Shown: piece after piece, positions 1-9,068 of the stretch
Layout of the letters: each line of letters opens with the position of its first letter
Numbering within the stretch: the stretch's first letter is position 1
DNA from: Alphaproteobacteria bacterium
Lineage (GTDB): Bacteria; Pseudomonadota; Alphaproteobacteria; TMED109
DNA length: 64,000 bases
Assembly (NCBI GenBank): GCA_022825705.1
Contig: JAJDWH010000001.1
Span: 177,588-241,587 of the forward strand
Direction: 5' to 3'
Program-made: the position numbers and the translations under genes
Notes under the pieces: model-generated
What the model was told of the DNA's origin: nothing
The model's database searches: none
Seen by the model: the letters and a program-made list of their open reading frames with translations, nothing else

Positions 1-1571
1 CTGCGGACATGCCGAGCGGCGCGACCCGCCTGGCCGGACCCGGCGTCCTCGCCGGCTACCGGGGCGACCCCGCCGCTCCCGAGGCCGTACTGCTTCGCCA
101 CAACGGGCTGCACATCGAAATCGCGATTGACCGATCCCATCCGGTCGGCCGGACCGACAAGGCGGGCGTCTCGGACGTCGTGCTCGAATCGGCCGTGACG
201 ACGATCGTCGACTGCGAGGATTCCATCGCCGCCGTCGATGCCGAAGACAAGGTCCTCGCATATCGCAACTGGCTTGGCCTGATCAAGGGCGACCTCACCG
301 CGAGCTTCGACAAGGGCGGGCAGACGGTCGAGCGCCGCCTCAACCCCGACCGCCGCTACATCGGTGCCGACGGCGGCGAGATCACGCTGCCGGGCCGCTC
401 GCTGATGCTCGTCCGCAATGTCGGTCACCTGATGGACTGTCCAGCCGTGCTGGACGGAGAAGGCCGAGAGGCGCCTGAGGGCATTCTCGATGCGGTGTTC
501 ACGTGCCTGATCGCGCTCCACGACCTCAAGGGCAATGCAGCCCACGGCAACAGCCGGGCCGGCTCCATCTACATCGTGAAACCCAAGATGCACGGTCCGG
601 AGGAAGTCGCGTTCGCGAACACCCTGTTCGACCGGGTCGAGGACCTGCTGGGCCTCGAGCGTTACCGGATCAAGATCGGAATCATGGATGAGGAGCGGCG
701 CACCACCGTCAATCTCAAGGAGTGCATCCGCGCGGCGCACCGGCGGGTGGCGTTCATCAATACCGGCTTCCTGGATCGCACCGGCGACGAGATCCACACG
801 TCGATGGAAGCCGGTCCGATGATCCGCAAGGCGGACATGAAGGCCGCTTCATGGCTGCACACCTACGAGGACTGGAACGTCGACATCGGCATCGCTTGCG
901 GCCTGCGCGGCCGCGCCCAGATCGGCAAGGGCATGTGGGCCATGCCGGACCTCATGGCCGAGATGCTAGAGCAGAAGATCGGGCACCCGATGGGCGGCGC
1001 CGACACGGCGTGGGTGCCCTCTCCCACCGCCGCCACCCTGCATGCGACCCACTATCACCGTGTCAGCGTCGCCGAGCGCCAGGAGGAGCTTGCCGGCCGG
1101 ACGCGGGCCGAACTGCGCAGCATCCTGTCGATCCCGGTGGCGCCCCGCCCCAACTGGACGCCGGAGGACATTCGCGCCGAACTGGAGAACAACGCCCAAG
1201 GCATCCTCGGCTATGTCGTCCGCTGGGTGGACCAAGGCATCGGCTGCTCGAAGGTTCCGGACATCAACGACATCGGCCTCATGGAGGACCGGGCCACCTG
1301 CCGGATTTCCAGCCAACACATGGCCAACTGGCTGCGCCACGGGGTCTGCTCCGAGGACGAGGTACAGGCGACGATGCGCAAGATGGCCCAGATGGTGGAC
1401 CGCCAGAACGCCGACGACCCGGCTTACACGCCGATGGCACCGGGTTTCGACGGCCCTGCATTCAATGCCGCCTGCGAGCTCGTCTTCCAGGGCCGGGAAC
1501 AGCCCTCCGGCTACACCGAACCCGTGCTCCACCGCCGCCGGGCCGAGCGAAAGGCCGGCGAAGCGGCCTGA
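1..1571 (+). CDS. glcB: Malate synthase G, 5' end outside window
   Basis: Condenses glyoxylate with acetyl-CoA to malate, the second step of the glyoxylate shunt, in the cytosol. The frame is open to base 1, so the ATG at 9 is probably internal: about 520 residues are visible against roughly 720 for the family, which leaves about 200 N-terminal residues outside. Typical blocks are visible: the [16 protein letters not shown] stretch, the [16 protein letters not shown] block, and [13 protein letters not shown] near the C-terminus, which carries the catalytic aspartate region. Isocitrate lyase, the partner enzyme, lies 17 kb away rather than adjacent. A GST gene follows 166 bases downstream on the same strand. 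The family call is secure. Confidence 0.95.
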   Translation, partial: ADMPSGATRLAGPGVLAGYRGDPAAPEAVLLRHNGLHIEIAIDRSHPVGRTDKAGVSDVVLESAVTTIVDCEDSIAAVDAEDKVLAYRNWLGLIKGDLTASFDKGGQTVERRLNPDRRYIGADGGEITLPGRSLMLVRNVGHLMDCPAVLDGEGREAPEGILDAVFTCLIALHDLKGNAAHGNSRAGSIYIVKPKMHGPEEVAFANTLFDRVEDLLGLERYRIKIGIMDEERRTTVNLKECIRAAHRRVAFINTGFLDRTGDEIHTSMEAGPMIRKADMKAASWLHTYEDWNVDIGIACGLRGRAQIGKGMWAMPDLMAEMLEQKIGHPMGGADTAWVPSPTAATLHATHYHRVSVAERQEELAGRTRAELRSILSIPVAPRPNWTPEDIRAELENNAQGILGYVVRWVDQGIGCSKVPDINDIGLMEDRATCRISSQHMANWLRHGVCSEDEVQATMRKMAQMVDRQNADDPAYTPMAPGFDGPAFNAACELVFQGREQPSGYTEPVLHRRRAERKAGEAA

Positions 1572-1737
1572 CGAGGACGGACGGACGCGTGCCGCGACGC
1601 GACCGGATATCACCGTTGGCGCTGTTCGCCGGTTGCAGGCGCGTGGCCGCTCGCCCAGTGCGCGAGACCAGCCACAGCCTCGCCGATGCCGCGACCATGG
1701 GGCCGGCCATCGCACTGCAGGCGCGAAGGACGTTGCC

Positions 1738-2355
1738 GTGAGCTACACCCTGTACAACCGCCCGGGTTCCGGCGGGTTCGTGGTCGAGGCGGCGCTCATC
1801 CTGGCGGACGTGCCGTTCCAGCTGATCGAGCTGGATTCGAAACCAGGCACACCGCTGCCCGCGAGCTTTCGCGAAACCAATCCCTGGTGCCAGCTGCCGA
1901 CACTGATCCTCCCGGACGGGACGACCATGACCGAGACGTCGGCAATCCTGGTTCACCTTGCGCTTTGCTTCCCGGACAAGCGCCTCGCCCCCGAGGCAGG
2001 CACGCCGGCACACGCGTCGTTCCTGCGCTGGACGACCTTCGCAAACGTCAACCTTTACGAAGCTGTACTGCGGCGGGGCTACCCTTTCCGCTTCACGCAT
2101 GACTCCGACGGCCACGATGCGCTGCGGAGCGCCGCCATCCAGCGCCTGGACGAGGCGCTCGCCCTGGTCGAAGCGCATGTCGAGGGACCCTTCCTGCTCG
2201 GCGAAGAGCTGACCGTCGCGGACATCTATCTGGCCATGTTCCTCGTCTGGCATCACGGCGGGATCGAGGTGCCGCGCCTCACCGCAATCAAGCATCGGGT
2301 TCGCGAGCACCCCGTCGTGGGACCCATCTGGAAGCGGCATTTCGGCGACCGCTAG
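1738..2355 (+). CDS. Glutathione S-transferase family protein
   Basis: A 205-residue GST. The N-terminal thioredoxin-like half has LYNRPGSGG near residue 5, the NPWCQLPTL loop with the conserved cis-proline region, and TETSAILVHLA, the glutathione-contacting T/E-S motif. The C-terminal all-alpha half ends with LTVADIYLAMFLVWH. The start is GTG at 1738, chosen because AAGGA sits 7 bases upstream and the fold begins exactly there; an open frame extending further upstream has no GST homology. It probably conjugates glutathione to an electrophile. The substrate cannot be read from sequence. It follows malate synthase by 166 bases and could be co-transcribed. Confidence 0.85.
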   Translation: MSYTLYNRPGSGGFVVEAALILADVPFQLIELDSKPGTPLPASFRETNPWCQLPTLILPDGTTMTETSAILVHLALCFPDKRLAPEAGTPAHASFLRWTTFANVNLYEAVLRRGYPFRFTHDSDGHDALRSAAIQRLDEALALVEAHVEGPFLLGEELTVADIYLAMFLVWHHGGIEVPRLTAIKHRVREHPVVGPIWKRHFGDR

Positions 2356-2476
2356 GAACCGGCGGCGCGGCTTGACAGGCCGCTCTTCCCACCTGCCTAC
2401 AAGCTCCGCGATCCATGGCGGCCGAGCCCTGAATACTCTCTGAGACTCTCCGGATAAGGATCGAAGGAGACAGAGC

Positions 2477-3805
2477 ATGTCGGATTCGTGCAAGATCAAC
2501 GCAACGGAGGCGGCGGTCCGGATGGCGAGCGGCGAACTCACCTCGGTGCAGCTCGTCGAATCCTGCCTTGAACGGATCCAGGCCCGGGAAGGAGAAGTCG
2601 GCGCCTGGGCACATCTCGATGAGGACATGGCGTTGAACGCCGCCCACGTCGCCGATGCGACCGAACCCAAGAGCCCGTTTCACGGCATTCCGTTTGGCGT
2701 CAAGGACATCATCGACACCGCGGACCTGCCGACCGAATGCGGCACGCCGATTCGCGCCGGACGCCGGCCAACCGAGGACGCGGCCTGCGTCGCCAGGATG
2801 AAGGCGGCCGGGGCAGTCATGATGGGCAAGACCGTCACCACCGAGTACGCGCTCTACCATCCGGGCAAGACCCGGAACCCGCTCAACCTCGCCCACACCC
2901 CCGGTGGCTCTTCGAGCGGATCCGCGGCCGCGGTCGCCGATTCCATGGTGCCGATCGCGTTCGGCAGCCAGACCTCGGGCTCCCTCATTCGGCCGGCCGC
3001 GTTCTGTGGCATCTGCGCATTCAAGCCGACGCGGGGCATCACGGACATCTCCGGGATGCTGCAGCTGGAACCCGACTTCGACACGCTCGGCTACATGGGA
3101 CGGAATTTCGACGATCTCGCGACCTTCTTCGCCATCGTCCACGATCACACGCCGCGATCGCTTCCCGACGGCATCGGCCGCAAACCGAGATTCGGGCTCT
3201 GCCGCACGCCGATGTGGCCCCATGCCGAGCAGGCGAGCATCGATGCCGTCGAGGAGGCGGCGGAGCAGCTGAGGTCGATCGGTGCCGACGTCCAGGAGGT
3301 TCGCCTACCGCCTTCCTTCGATGGTCTGTTGGAGACCCATGCCTCCATCCTCAAGGCCGCGCTCACCCGGAGCCTGCGCGAGGACTACCGGCACCATCAG
3401 GACCGAATGAGCCCGGTGCTTCGCGAAATGATCGAGGCCGGTTTCGCCGTGCCCAAGGACCAGGAGAAGGCCCTGCGCAGCCACGCTGGGAAGTGCCGGG
3501 CTGCAATTAACCATGCTTTCGGCGACCGGGACGCCTTTCTCTGTCCGAGTGTCGTGGGCGAAGCGCCCAAGGGCATCTCGGCGACGGGAAGTCCTGTCTT
3601 CCAGGCGATGTGGACACTTCTCAACGTCCCGATCGCCGGTATTCCTGGTGCGGTAGGGCCGGCCGGCCTACCGGTGGGGATCCAATTCGTCGGCCGTCGG
3701 GGAGATGACGAGACAATTCTCCGCCTTGGAAAGTGGTTCCACACCCGGCGCATCGCCGATTCACTTTCCGCCAACGGCCGCCGTCACGCGAGCCGGAGGA
3801 ATTAA
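2477..3805 (+). CDS. Amidase, amidase-signature family
   Basis: A 442-residue amidase-signature hydrolase that cleaves an amide to acid and ammonia. The Ser-cisSer-Lys triad is visible: the lysine in PFGVKDI (about residue 76) and the Gly/Ser-rich signature PGGSSSGSAAAV (about 141-152), with the nucleophile serine in the following QTSGSLIRP segment. A strong AAGGAGA ribosome site precedes the ATG. The substrate is unknown; the family spans acetamidase, indoleacetamide hydrolase and Glu-tRNA amidotransferase A. Absence of gatB/gatC nearby argues against GatA. It converges on the HipA-like gene. It is the first of three amidases within 23 kb. Confidence 0.9.
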   Translation: MSDSCKINATEAAVRMASGELTSVQLVESCLERIQAREGEVGAWAHLDEDMALNAAHVADATEPKSPFHGIPFGVKDIIDTADLPTECGTPIRAGRRPTEDAACVARMKAAGAVMMGKTVTTEYALYHPGKTRNPLNLAHTPGGSSSGSAAAVADSMVPIAFGSQTSGSLIRPAAFCGICAFKPTRGITDISGMLQLEPDFDTLGYMGRNFDDLATFFAIVHDHTPRSLPDGIGRKPRFGLCRTPMWPHAEQASIDAVEEAAEQLRSIGADVQEVRLPPSFDGLLETHASILKAALTRSLREDYRHHQDRMSPVLREMIEAGFAVPKDQEKALRSHAGKCRAAINHAFGDRDAFLCPSVVGEAPKGISATGSPVFQAMWTLLNVPIAGIPGAVGPAGLPVGIQFVGRRGDDETILRLGKWFHTRRIADSLSANGRRHASRRN

Positions 3806-3886
3806 GCGTCGTTACTGGCCGTAACGCCTCTCCCCCGCCCAACTCAGAAACTGTTACAAGAGGCCCATCTGATCTGGTCGGACGCA

Positions 3887-5686
3887 TCAATCCGCGGTGG
3901 CTTCGATTCTCTGCCTCCAGATCTCCAGCGCCCGACCCACGCGTCCGGAAGCAGGTTCAAGGCCACCGAGATGCGCACGCAAACGCCCACACAGTGATTT
4001 GACGCAATCGCGGGCCAGATGCGCATCGATGCCCATCGTCAAGCCGGCCCGGACAAAGTCCCTGGACGACAACCGGCTCCTCTTGCCCGCCAGCGACAGC
4101 GCCAGATCATCCCGTTCAAGGCCCGGGAAGACCCGGGTTGTCACGGCATCGTAGGTCGGTGCGAACCGCACGGACGAGAAATTCTGCGCGCCATCCGGCG
4201 CCACCCTGAGGACGGCCATGTTCTTCAAGTGAAAATCGCCGTCGGCGATGAGCCACGCGAATACGGCCCTGCAAAGCAACACCGCCACATCCGCCTCGGG
4301 ATCGCTGGAGACGCCGCGCAGTCCCCGGGCAACCTGCTCGATGGAACCCTCGTACTTCTCCGAGGGCGCGACCCCCCGAACGGACGCCATGTCTTCCATT
4401 GCGATCCTGCGGCGGTCGTTGCGGTCCCGCCGGATATCGAAGCGCTCGACCACCAGCGCATCGGGCAAATCGTCCGGCATCGAGACGATCGCATGAGCGG
4501 GCGTCTCGAGCCCGCAGGCCCGCGCGGCCGACAGGCAGGCTGATTCGACCAAAGGAAGCTCTTCGAAACCGGCGCCTGGCGATGGTTTCAGGATATGGGT
4601 GAACGCGCGTTGATCCTGGGCCGGCCGCAGCATGCCGTCATGCGAGAGGTTCATCGGCGCCTTGATCTGAACGCCCGACAGGCGCGGTGTTGCTGCCGCC
4701 GCGAACAATCCGGCCACGCGGTCTTCCAGCGTCTCATCGAATGTAGGCGCTGGCCCGGCGTAGCCTCCGGCAAATGCGCCCGCATGCGCGAACCTCTCGA
4801 GGCGTCCCTCCAGCACGTCCGCCGGAAGACCCGGAAGATCTTCCTTGTCCTCGGAGACGGTGATGTTCGACATGTAGCGCCTGCCGCTAAACCGTTCCGG
4901 CTCCGACGTCGGCTTCAATACGCGCGCCAGCCAGCCTTCGGGCAGCAGGCTCTCGATGAAAGGCGGCAAGCGGCCCGGCGGACCGCTCTGAACCGGTGTT
5001 AGGCCGCCGGCGTTCGCCGGCTCCCACCGCCAAGCCGATCTGTCATGAGACAGAAGGCCGATCTCTTCGCCATGCCATCCGACATGAAGCGCTGCCCTCG
5101 GCGGTGGCTCCTTTCGTAGCGGCATGGCAATGAACCGTTCTGCGCGCCCCGCCTCCGCCCGCCATCCATTGCCTTCTGCCAGGCGCCAGCATCCGGCGAT
5201 CGCCTCCCGCTGGCTACCGGCGGCTTCGACCAAGCGCGCGGCAAGATCGGCTTGCATTTCGACCGGCATCGCGGCGCCGGTTTCGCTGCGCCGCCGGAAC
5301 GATTCCAGGTAGCGAAAACGGAGCGTCGAGCGCCGAACGCTGAAGTCACCCATTGGGTCAGCGGTTTGGACGGTCTCGGTCTCAGGAGCGGCAGGAGCCC
5401 GCGTCTGTACGATTTCCAGACCGCGCAGCCGGGTGCGTGCGTTGCGTCTGCCGCTCAGGAAGAGGCGGCGGTCCGGCGTCGGCGCGAGTTGTTCGGCGCT
5501 GAACCCGCAAACATATGTGTTCGGGTAGAGATAGCCGGCGACCCGGAGAGCATGTTCGAACAGGACGGCGTCGGCGTCGTCCTCCGCGGCAACGTAGATT
5601 CCCCGCATGATTTGGACGAGCCTGCCGGTCTCCACACCGTATTGAACCCGGTGTTTGTCGATGGTTTCGCCAACAAGATGCAGCAT
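3887..5686 (-). CDS. HipA-like kinase with N-terminal AbiEi-like winged-helix domain
   Basis: 599 residues. Residues 1-100 resemble AbiEi/type IV antitoxin winged helices (GVETGRLVQIMRGIYV at 17-32). Residues about 240-560 are a HipA-type Ser/Thr kinase: GWLARVL (251-257), SGVQIK (337-342), HILKP (364-368), VVERFD (412-417), the catalytic loop DFHLKN (484-489), and a metal-binding D513 in YDAVTT. HipA toxins phosphorylate aminoacyl-tRNA synthetases; classic HipA is about 440 residues with a separate HipB antitoxin. Here no hipB lies upstream, and the DNA-binding head appears fused. The gene may therefore regulate itself through the inverted repeat upstream. The kinase assignment is firm; toxicity and fused autoregulation are inference. 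Confidence 0.8.
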   Translation of the reverse strand: MLHLVGETIDKHRVQYGVETGRLVQIMRGIYVAAEDDADAVLFEHALRVAGYLYPNTYVCGFSAEQLAPTPDRRLFLSGRRNARTRLRGLEIVQTRAPAAPETETVQTADPMGDFSVRRSTLRFRYLESFRRRSETGAAMPVEMQADLAARLVEAAGSQREAIAGCWRLAEGNGWRAEAGRAERFIAMPLRKEPPPRAALHVGWHGEEIGLLSHDRSAWRWEPANAGGLTPVQSGPPGRLPPFIESLLPEGWLARVLKPTSEPERFSGRRYMSNITVSEDKEDLPGLPADVLEGRLERFAHAGAFAGGYAGPAPTFDETLEDRVAGLFAAAATPRLSGVQIKAPMNLSHDGMLRPAQDQRAFTHILKPSPGAGFEELPLVESACLSAARACGLETPAHAIVSMPDDLPDALVVERFDIRRDRNDRRRIAMEDMASVRGVAPSEKYEGSIEQVARGLRGVSSDPEADVAVLLCRAVFAWLIADGDFHLKNMAVLRVAPDGAQNFSSVRFAPTYDAVTTRVFPGLERDDLALSLAGKRSRLSSRDFVRAGLTMGIDAHLARDCVKSLCGRLRAHLGGLEPASGRVGRALEIWRQRIEATAD

Positions 5687-5715
5687 GTCCTACTATCGCA
5701 GCTTTCATATGCCAG

Positions 5716-5758
5716 AAAGTAGGAATATTACCGCTGCATGTCAAGTTATTGCTACTTT
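5716..5758 (-). promoter_or_regulatory. Promoter and flanking inverted repeat of the HipA-like gene
   Basis: On the minus strand TTGACA (5744-5739) is followed after 17 bases by TACTTT (5721-5716), a sigma70-like promoter ending 29 bases before the ATG. AAAGTAG at 5716-5722 and CTACTTT at 5752-5758 (plus-strand readings) form a perfect 7-base inverted repeat that brackets the promoter, with centres 36 bases apart. This geometry suits an autorepressor binding both arms. Confidence 0.45.
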
Positions 5759-5802
5759 ACAGTACTTATAATCGGTAAAGATAGAGGGCAGCGCGGGTCA
5801 TG

Positions 5803-6015
5803 TCATCGCTCCTGTCGGGTTTGCGGTTCCCCAGCCCCGCCAGCCGGACGGTTGTCGTTGGCGGCGTGCAGTTGCCTGAACTGCTCGCGGGCGATCTGGC
5901 GCCCGAGCAGCCGGGCGATGGTCAAGACGGCGGACTGTACTCGGGCCTCTGCCGCACCGTTGTCGTTGGCGGCGACTCCGACCGCCGGTCGTTCTGGCTT
6001 GCTTCCGTCGTGCAT
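5803..6015 (-). CDS. Small conserved-type protein with two AANDN motifs
   Basis: 70 residues from an ATG preceded by AAGGAG. The centre reads LLGRQIAREQFRQL, and AANDN occurs twice (near residues 15 and 52). From memory, short proteins of this type often accompany site-specific recombinase genes in alphaproteobacteria. No recombinase lies next to it here, though a serine-recombinase scrap is at 49.2 kb. The two AANDN codings share the plus-strand 15-mer GTTGTCGTTGGCGGC, a local repeat. Function is unknown. The longer start at 6045 is possible but lacks a comparable ribosome site. Confidence 0.5.
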   Translation of the reverse strand: MHDGSKPERPAVGVAANDNGAAEARVQSAVLTIARLLGRQIAREQFRQLHAANDNRPAGGAGEPQTRQER

Positions 6016-6192
6016 CCTGCTCCTTCCCACGAAATGCTCCATCACGGGATACGGTGTGCGCTAGGAAATCCGGTATGTCAAGTCGGTTCATTTGCATTAT
6101 CAGATGGTTAGTCATGCTTGGTCAGTGTTGGTCGATCTCTGTCGACGTAATGAGGCGTCAAGGCTGCGAATGACGAATTTCAAGAAAATTCC

Positions 6193-6600
6193 CTACACCC
6201 GCCCTTTGATGGTGATCGCCAGCGGATGATCGGCCAGCAGGCGGTCCGCCGTGAGCAGCTGGAGGCCCTCTTCCTGGGCCTGCACTAGCAGCAGTTCGTC
6301 GAACGGGTCCCGGTGGCTGAGCGGGACGTCGAGTGCCCGCGCTGCATGCTGCATGGTCATCGGCACGAACACCGCCTCCTGACCCTCCAGAACTTCGAGC
6401 ACAGCGCTCGGGTCGAAAGGGCTCTTACGCGTACCAGACCGGTTACGCGCGCCATGCTTCAGGCGCATCTCCCAGATCGACACGGCGCTGACATGCAGGC
6501 GTACTGCCGGGCCGCCCAAGAACCGCCGCTCCACGTCCAGGAGTTTCCTCGGCGCCATCATGAGGTCGTAGAGGTAGGACGTGTCGAGCAGAACCTTCAA
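6193..6600 (-). CDS. PIN-domain toxin (VapC-like)
   Basis: 135-residue PIN ribonuclease, the toxin of a type II pair. The metal-binding acidic residues are all present: LLDTSYLYD at the N-terminus, the glutamate of SIWEMRLKHG, RDPFDELLL, and LLTADRLLA near the C-terminus. The start is TTG at 6600, since homology begins there (KVLLDTSY) 7 bases after the antitoxin stop. An upstream in-frame extension overlaps the antitoxin and has no PIN character. This is one of few toxin genes in the window with no visible lesion. Targets are probably tRNA or rRNA, as for other VapC. Confidence 0.85.
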   Translation of the reverse strand: MKVLLDTSYLYDLMMAPRKLLDVERRFLGGPAVRLHVSAVSIWEMRLKHGARNRSGTRKSPFDPSAVLEVLEGQEAVFVPMTMQHAARALDVPLSHRDPFDELLLVQAQEEGLQLLTADRLLADHPLAITIKGRV

Positions 6601-6607
6601 TGGCAGG

Positions 6608-6868
6608 CTACTCGCCGTCCAGGCCGAGCACCTGCTGGCTGTAAGCCGGATCGTCGAATTCCGGCGGCCAACGCTCCCCGTCCGCATCCAGACCGATGCG
6701 GCGGCGCGCCGCATCCAGCATGTCGAAATCGATTCCGCCCCGGCGTTCGCATCGCACCAGTTCGACCGCAGGGTGGCCGTGCCGTGTGATGATGACGCGC
6801 TCGCCGTTGCAGGCGGCCGCGACCAATTCTGAAAGACGGGCCTTCGCCTCGCGCAACGCCATTTCCAT
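6608..6868 (-). CDS. Phd/YefM-type antitoxin
   Basis: 86 residues. The N-terminal half (MEMALREAKARLSELV, GERVIITRHGHPAVELV) is the standard Phd/YefM DNA-binding fold that represses its own operon. The tail (PPEFDDPAYSQQVLGLDGE) would thread into the PIN toxin. The start was set at the ATG matching the family N-terminus; an in-frame extension upstream to 6970 is not family-like. It is transcribed first, with the toxin 7 bases downstream. Confidence 0.85.
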   Translation of the reverse strand: MEMALREAKARLSELVAAACNGERVIITRHGHPAVELVRCERRGGIDFDMLDAARRRIGLDADGERWPPEFDDPAYSQQVLGLDGE

Positions 6869-7234
6869 CTTGGCATGGCTCCGTTCGTGATTGCCTTGAC
6901 CACTACCATGCCAGACCTTAGCCAAAATACAAGACCACATTGTGACTATATTCGAGATCTGAACACGCATTGCGAAGCGGTTCTCAGGTGCAGAATGTTC
7001 GCCCCGCTATTCCCCACAGTGCAGCCCCGTGACGGCCATTCGGCGGCAAGACAGCCGTTTTCCTAGCTACATGGCCGGCCCAATTGTCACATGGGTGTCT
7101 TCAGAAAATGGCCCCACGACGTGTGAAGTTGGAAACGACGTGCAAGCTTGGCCGAGATGCGGCTTCCCAATATGCTCCCGTGGGCACTATGCCCGATGAA
7201 TCAGCGATTAATGGCGAGCCGTGGCTATTGGAAC
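6869..7234. other. Intergenic, AT-shifted, no gene recognised
   Basis: Divergent spacer between the Phd antitoxin and the HsdR_N-like gene. It should hold both promoters. Base composition becomes more AT-rich here and stays so to about 8.6 kb, consistent with an acquired segment. No homology-bearing frame was seen. Confidence 0.4.
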
Positions 7235-8329
7235 ATGAATTTGGAACAAACCATACAAGTCGCGACTTCTCGCCTTCACTCTGGCGCATTGGACAATGAG
7301 GCGCAGGTCAAGCAGGCGGTCATTCTGCCAATTCTGCGCGCACTGGATTGGGACGATACTGACCCTGAGTCCTTTCGGCCGGAATACTCAGTGCATCGTG
7401 GCTCGGTGGACTATGCGTTACTCGACCGCGGCAAACCTATGGTGTTCATCGAGGCAAAGCGGATTGGTGGCTTGGACGCCGGTGGTGAGGAACAACTGTT
7501 TGGATATGCGTCCAACAGAGGCGTCCCGCTCTTGGTATTGACTGATGGAAACCGGTGGGACTTTTATCTCAGCATGGCGGAGGGCGTCCCATCTGAGCGA
7601 CGCTTCTACAGGCTGGAACTGCAACTGGAACACAAACTCTCCGAGTACATGGATTTCTTCAAGCAGCATCTTCGGAGAGGTCGTGTCATTTCCGGGGAAG
7701 CGAGACAAGCCGCAGAGCAACGTCATGCGAGTAATCGGGAGCGGGAGAGGGCAAGACAAGCGATCCCGAGTGCTTGGCTGGCGCTGCTTACTGAACCGGA
7801 AGAAATGCTTCGTGATCTGCTTGCCGAGAGAGTGGAGAGTGAGTGCGGCACAAAGCCTGAATTTGACGACGTCGAGGCATTTCTGAAGAACCTTACCCGT
7901 TCCAACCAAGGTCAACCGCAGCCCGGTCCACCCCAGGGTCCAGTAGTGAGACCGCCGTTAATTCCCCCTCGTTCGCAGCAGGGTTCGACGCCCAAAATCG
8001 TGGGATTCGTTCTTGGCAAAGAACGAATCGAAGTAGGTAGCGCTATCGGAACGCTAGCCAGCCTCTTGACCACATTTGCGGACGGAGATCCGCAGTTCAT
8101 GGAGCGCTTCGCAAAACGAACAGTCAGTAAGACTAGAAGGCTTGTAGCGAGAAACCGTTCCGAACTGTACGAAAAAACTCACTTAATTGATAGACACTCC
8201 AAGAAATTGGAAAACGGCTGGTGGATAGGAACTAACCTTAGCAAGAAACAGGTTCGGGTACACATCGAGACTGCTTGCGCCGAAGCGGGAGTGCGATTCG
8301 GGTCTCAACTAAAGTTAATTGAGCGTTAA
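7235..8329 (+). CDS. HsdR_N-type PD-(D/E)XK nuclease-like protein, orphan
   Basis: 364 residues. Residues 1-150 match the N-terminal endonuclease domain of type I restriction subunits: E22, then VDYALL with D59, and FIEAK with E73 and K75, giving a complete PD-(D/E)XK core. Residues about 170-250 are a charged linker ending in a proline/glutamine-rich stretch. Residues 260-364 form a second domain (ENGWWIGTNLSKKQ near the end) that I do not recognise by name. No helicase motor, methylase or specificity gene is adjacent, so it is not a complete restriction system. The start at 7235 was chosen because the domain begins at MNLEQ; ATG 7211 is an alternative. Lower GC than its surroundings suggests transfer. 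Confidence 0.7.
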   Translation: MNLEQTIQVATSRLHSGALDNEAQVKQAVILPILRALDWDDTDPESFRPEYSVHRGSVDYALLDRGKPMVFIEAKRIGGLDAGGEEQLFGYASNRGVPLLVLTDGNRWDFYLSMAEGVPSERRFYRLELQLEHKLSEYMDFFKQHLRRGRVISGEARQAAEQRHASNRERERARQAIPSAWLALLTEPEEMLRDLLAERVESECGTKPEFDDVEAFLKNLTRSNQGQPQPGPPQGPVVRPPLIPPRSQQGSTPKIVGFVLGKERIEVGSAIGTLASLLTTFADGDPQFMERFAKRTVSKTRRLVARNRSELYEKTHLIDRHSKKLENGWWIGTNLSKKQVRVHIETACAEAGVRFGSQLKLIER

Positions 8330-8459
8330 TGATTTGCTCAACTGGTTTTGCAGCGCAGTGACTCGATCACCTATCACTCAATTCAATGCCTCCCAAACCG
8401 CTTTACGATTCAGAAGCACGACTTGCTGATCTTCTGGGGTTTATGGACCAGAGTAACAA

Positions 8460-8604
8460 TCAGCCTGCTTTCTCACTGCGTGCCTTCAACATCTCGTCAG
8501 CAACGCGGTATGCAAAACGTGCTGCCTCTTCTGGATTACCAAAGTCCCCACGTGAAATCGCTATGAAAGCTTGTCCGGCAAACCGGTGAGCGTGCGCAGA
8601 CTTT
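8460..8604 (-). pseudogene. Fragment of a phage-type small gene
   Basis: Minus-strand frame of about 48 codons between two stops and with no start codon: FAGQAFIAISRGDFG, then EEAARFAYRVADEML. This resembles the C-terminal part of short phage proteins with an 'FAGQA...A..ADAML' pattern. Treated as a remnant; the resemblance is from memory and modest. Confidence 0.35.
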
Positions 8605-8709
8605 CAGCGGGGATCGGGGGCTGATCGGCTCGGATTAATCGAGGTTTTGTTGGGGGGTGCCCCCCGGCGATCTTACAAGAAGGTCTCCGTGGGGCTTGTC
8701 TCCGTGGTT

Positions 8710-8841
8710 GCAAGCCCGCGCAACGCACTGGATACGATGATCACGGCGACCGCGGAAACGAACGACTGCATCGTTGTCACCGACGACCAAAAGGATTTCG
8801 ACGGCGTCGAAACCTTCAATCCGCTTCGACGAGGCGGATAA
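8710..8841 (+). pseudogene. VapC/PIN toxin C-terminal remnant
   Basis: The last 44 codons of a frame ending at 8841 read like a VapC C-terminus: ALDTMITATAE (the conserved aspartate helix), then CIVVTDDQKDFDGV and FNPLR, the usual terminal strand. The first two thirds of a PIN domain and any antitoxin are missing; upstream sequence is G-rich and non-coding. A decayed toxin gene. Confidence 0.55.
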
Positions 8842-9068
8842 GCACGGGCAGTTTCGATCCGCTTGGCCATGCCACCCGGGCGTGCAGGTCCGCCGGCGCT
8901 CGAACGGTCGCGTTTTTCTAGATTGGGATTCGCCCGTCTCAGCAGTTGCCCGCCAGGAGGCAAAGGTACATCAGCTAAAAGAGGAGGATGATACTTCCTC
9001 TAAAGCATTGCTTGTCTGACCATACAGGAAATCCTTACAGGCTTGGGGAGGCCAACGATCCCGGCGGG

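Noticed and set aside
2477..3805. GatA subunit of a tRNA amidotransferase
   Set aside because: No gatB or gatC nearby, and three related stand-alone amidases are present.
7235..8329. Complete type I restriction-modification system
   Set aside because: Only an HsdR_N-like nuclease domain is present; no motor, methylase or specificity subunit.
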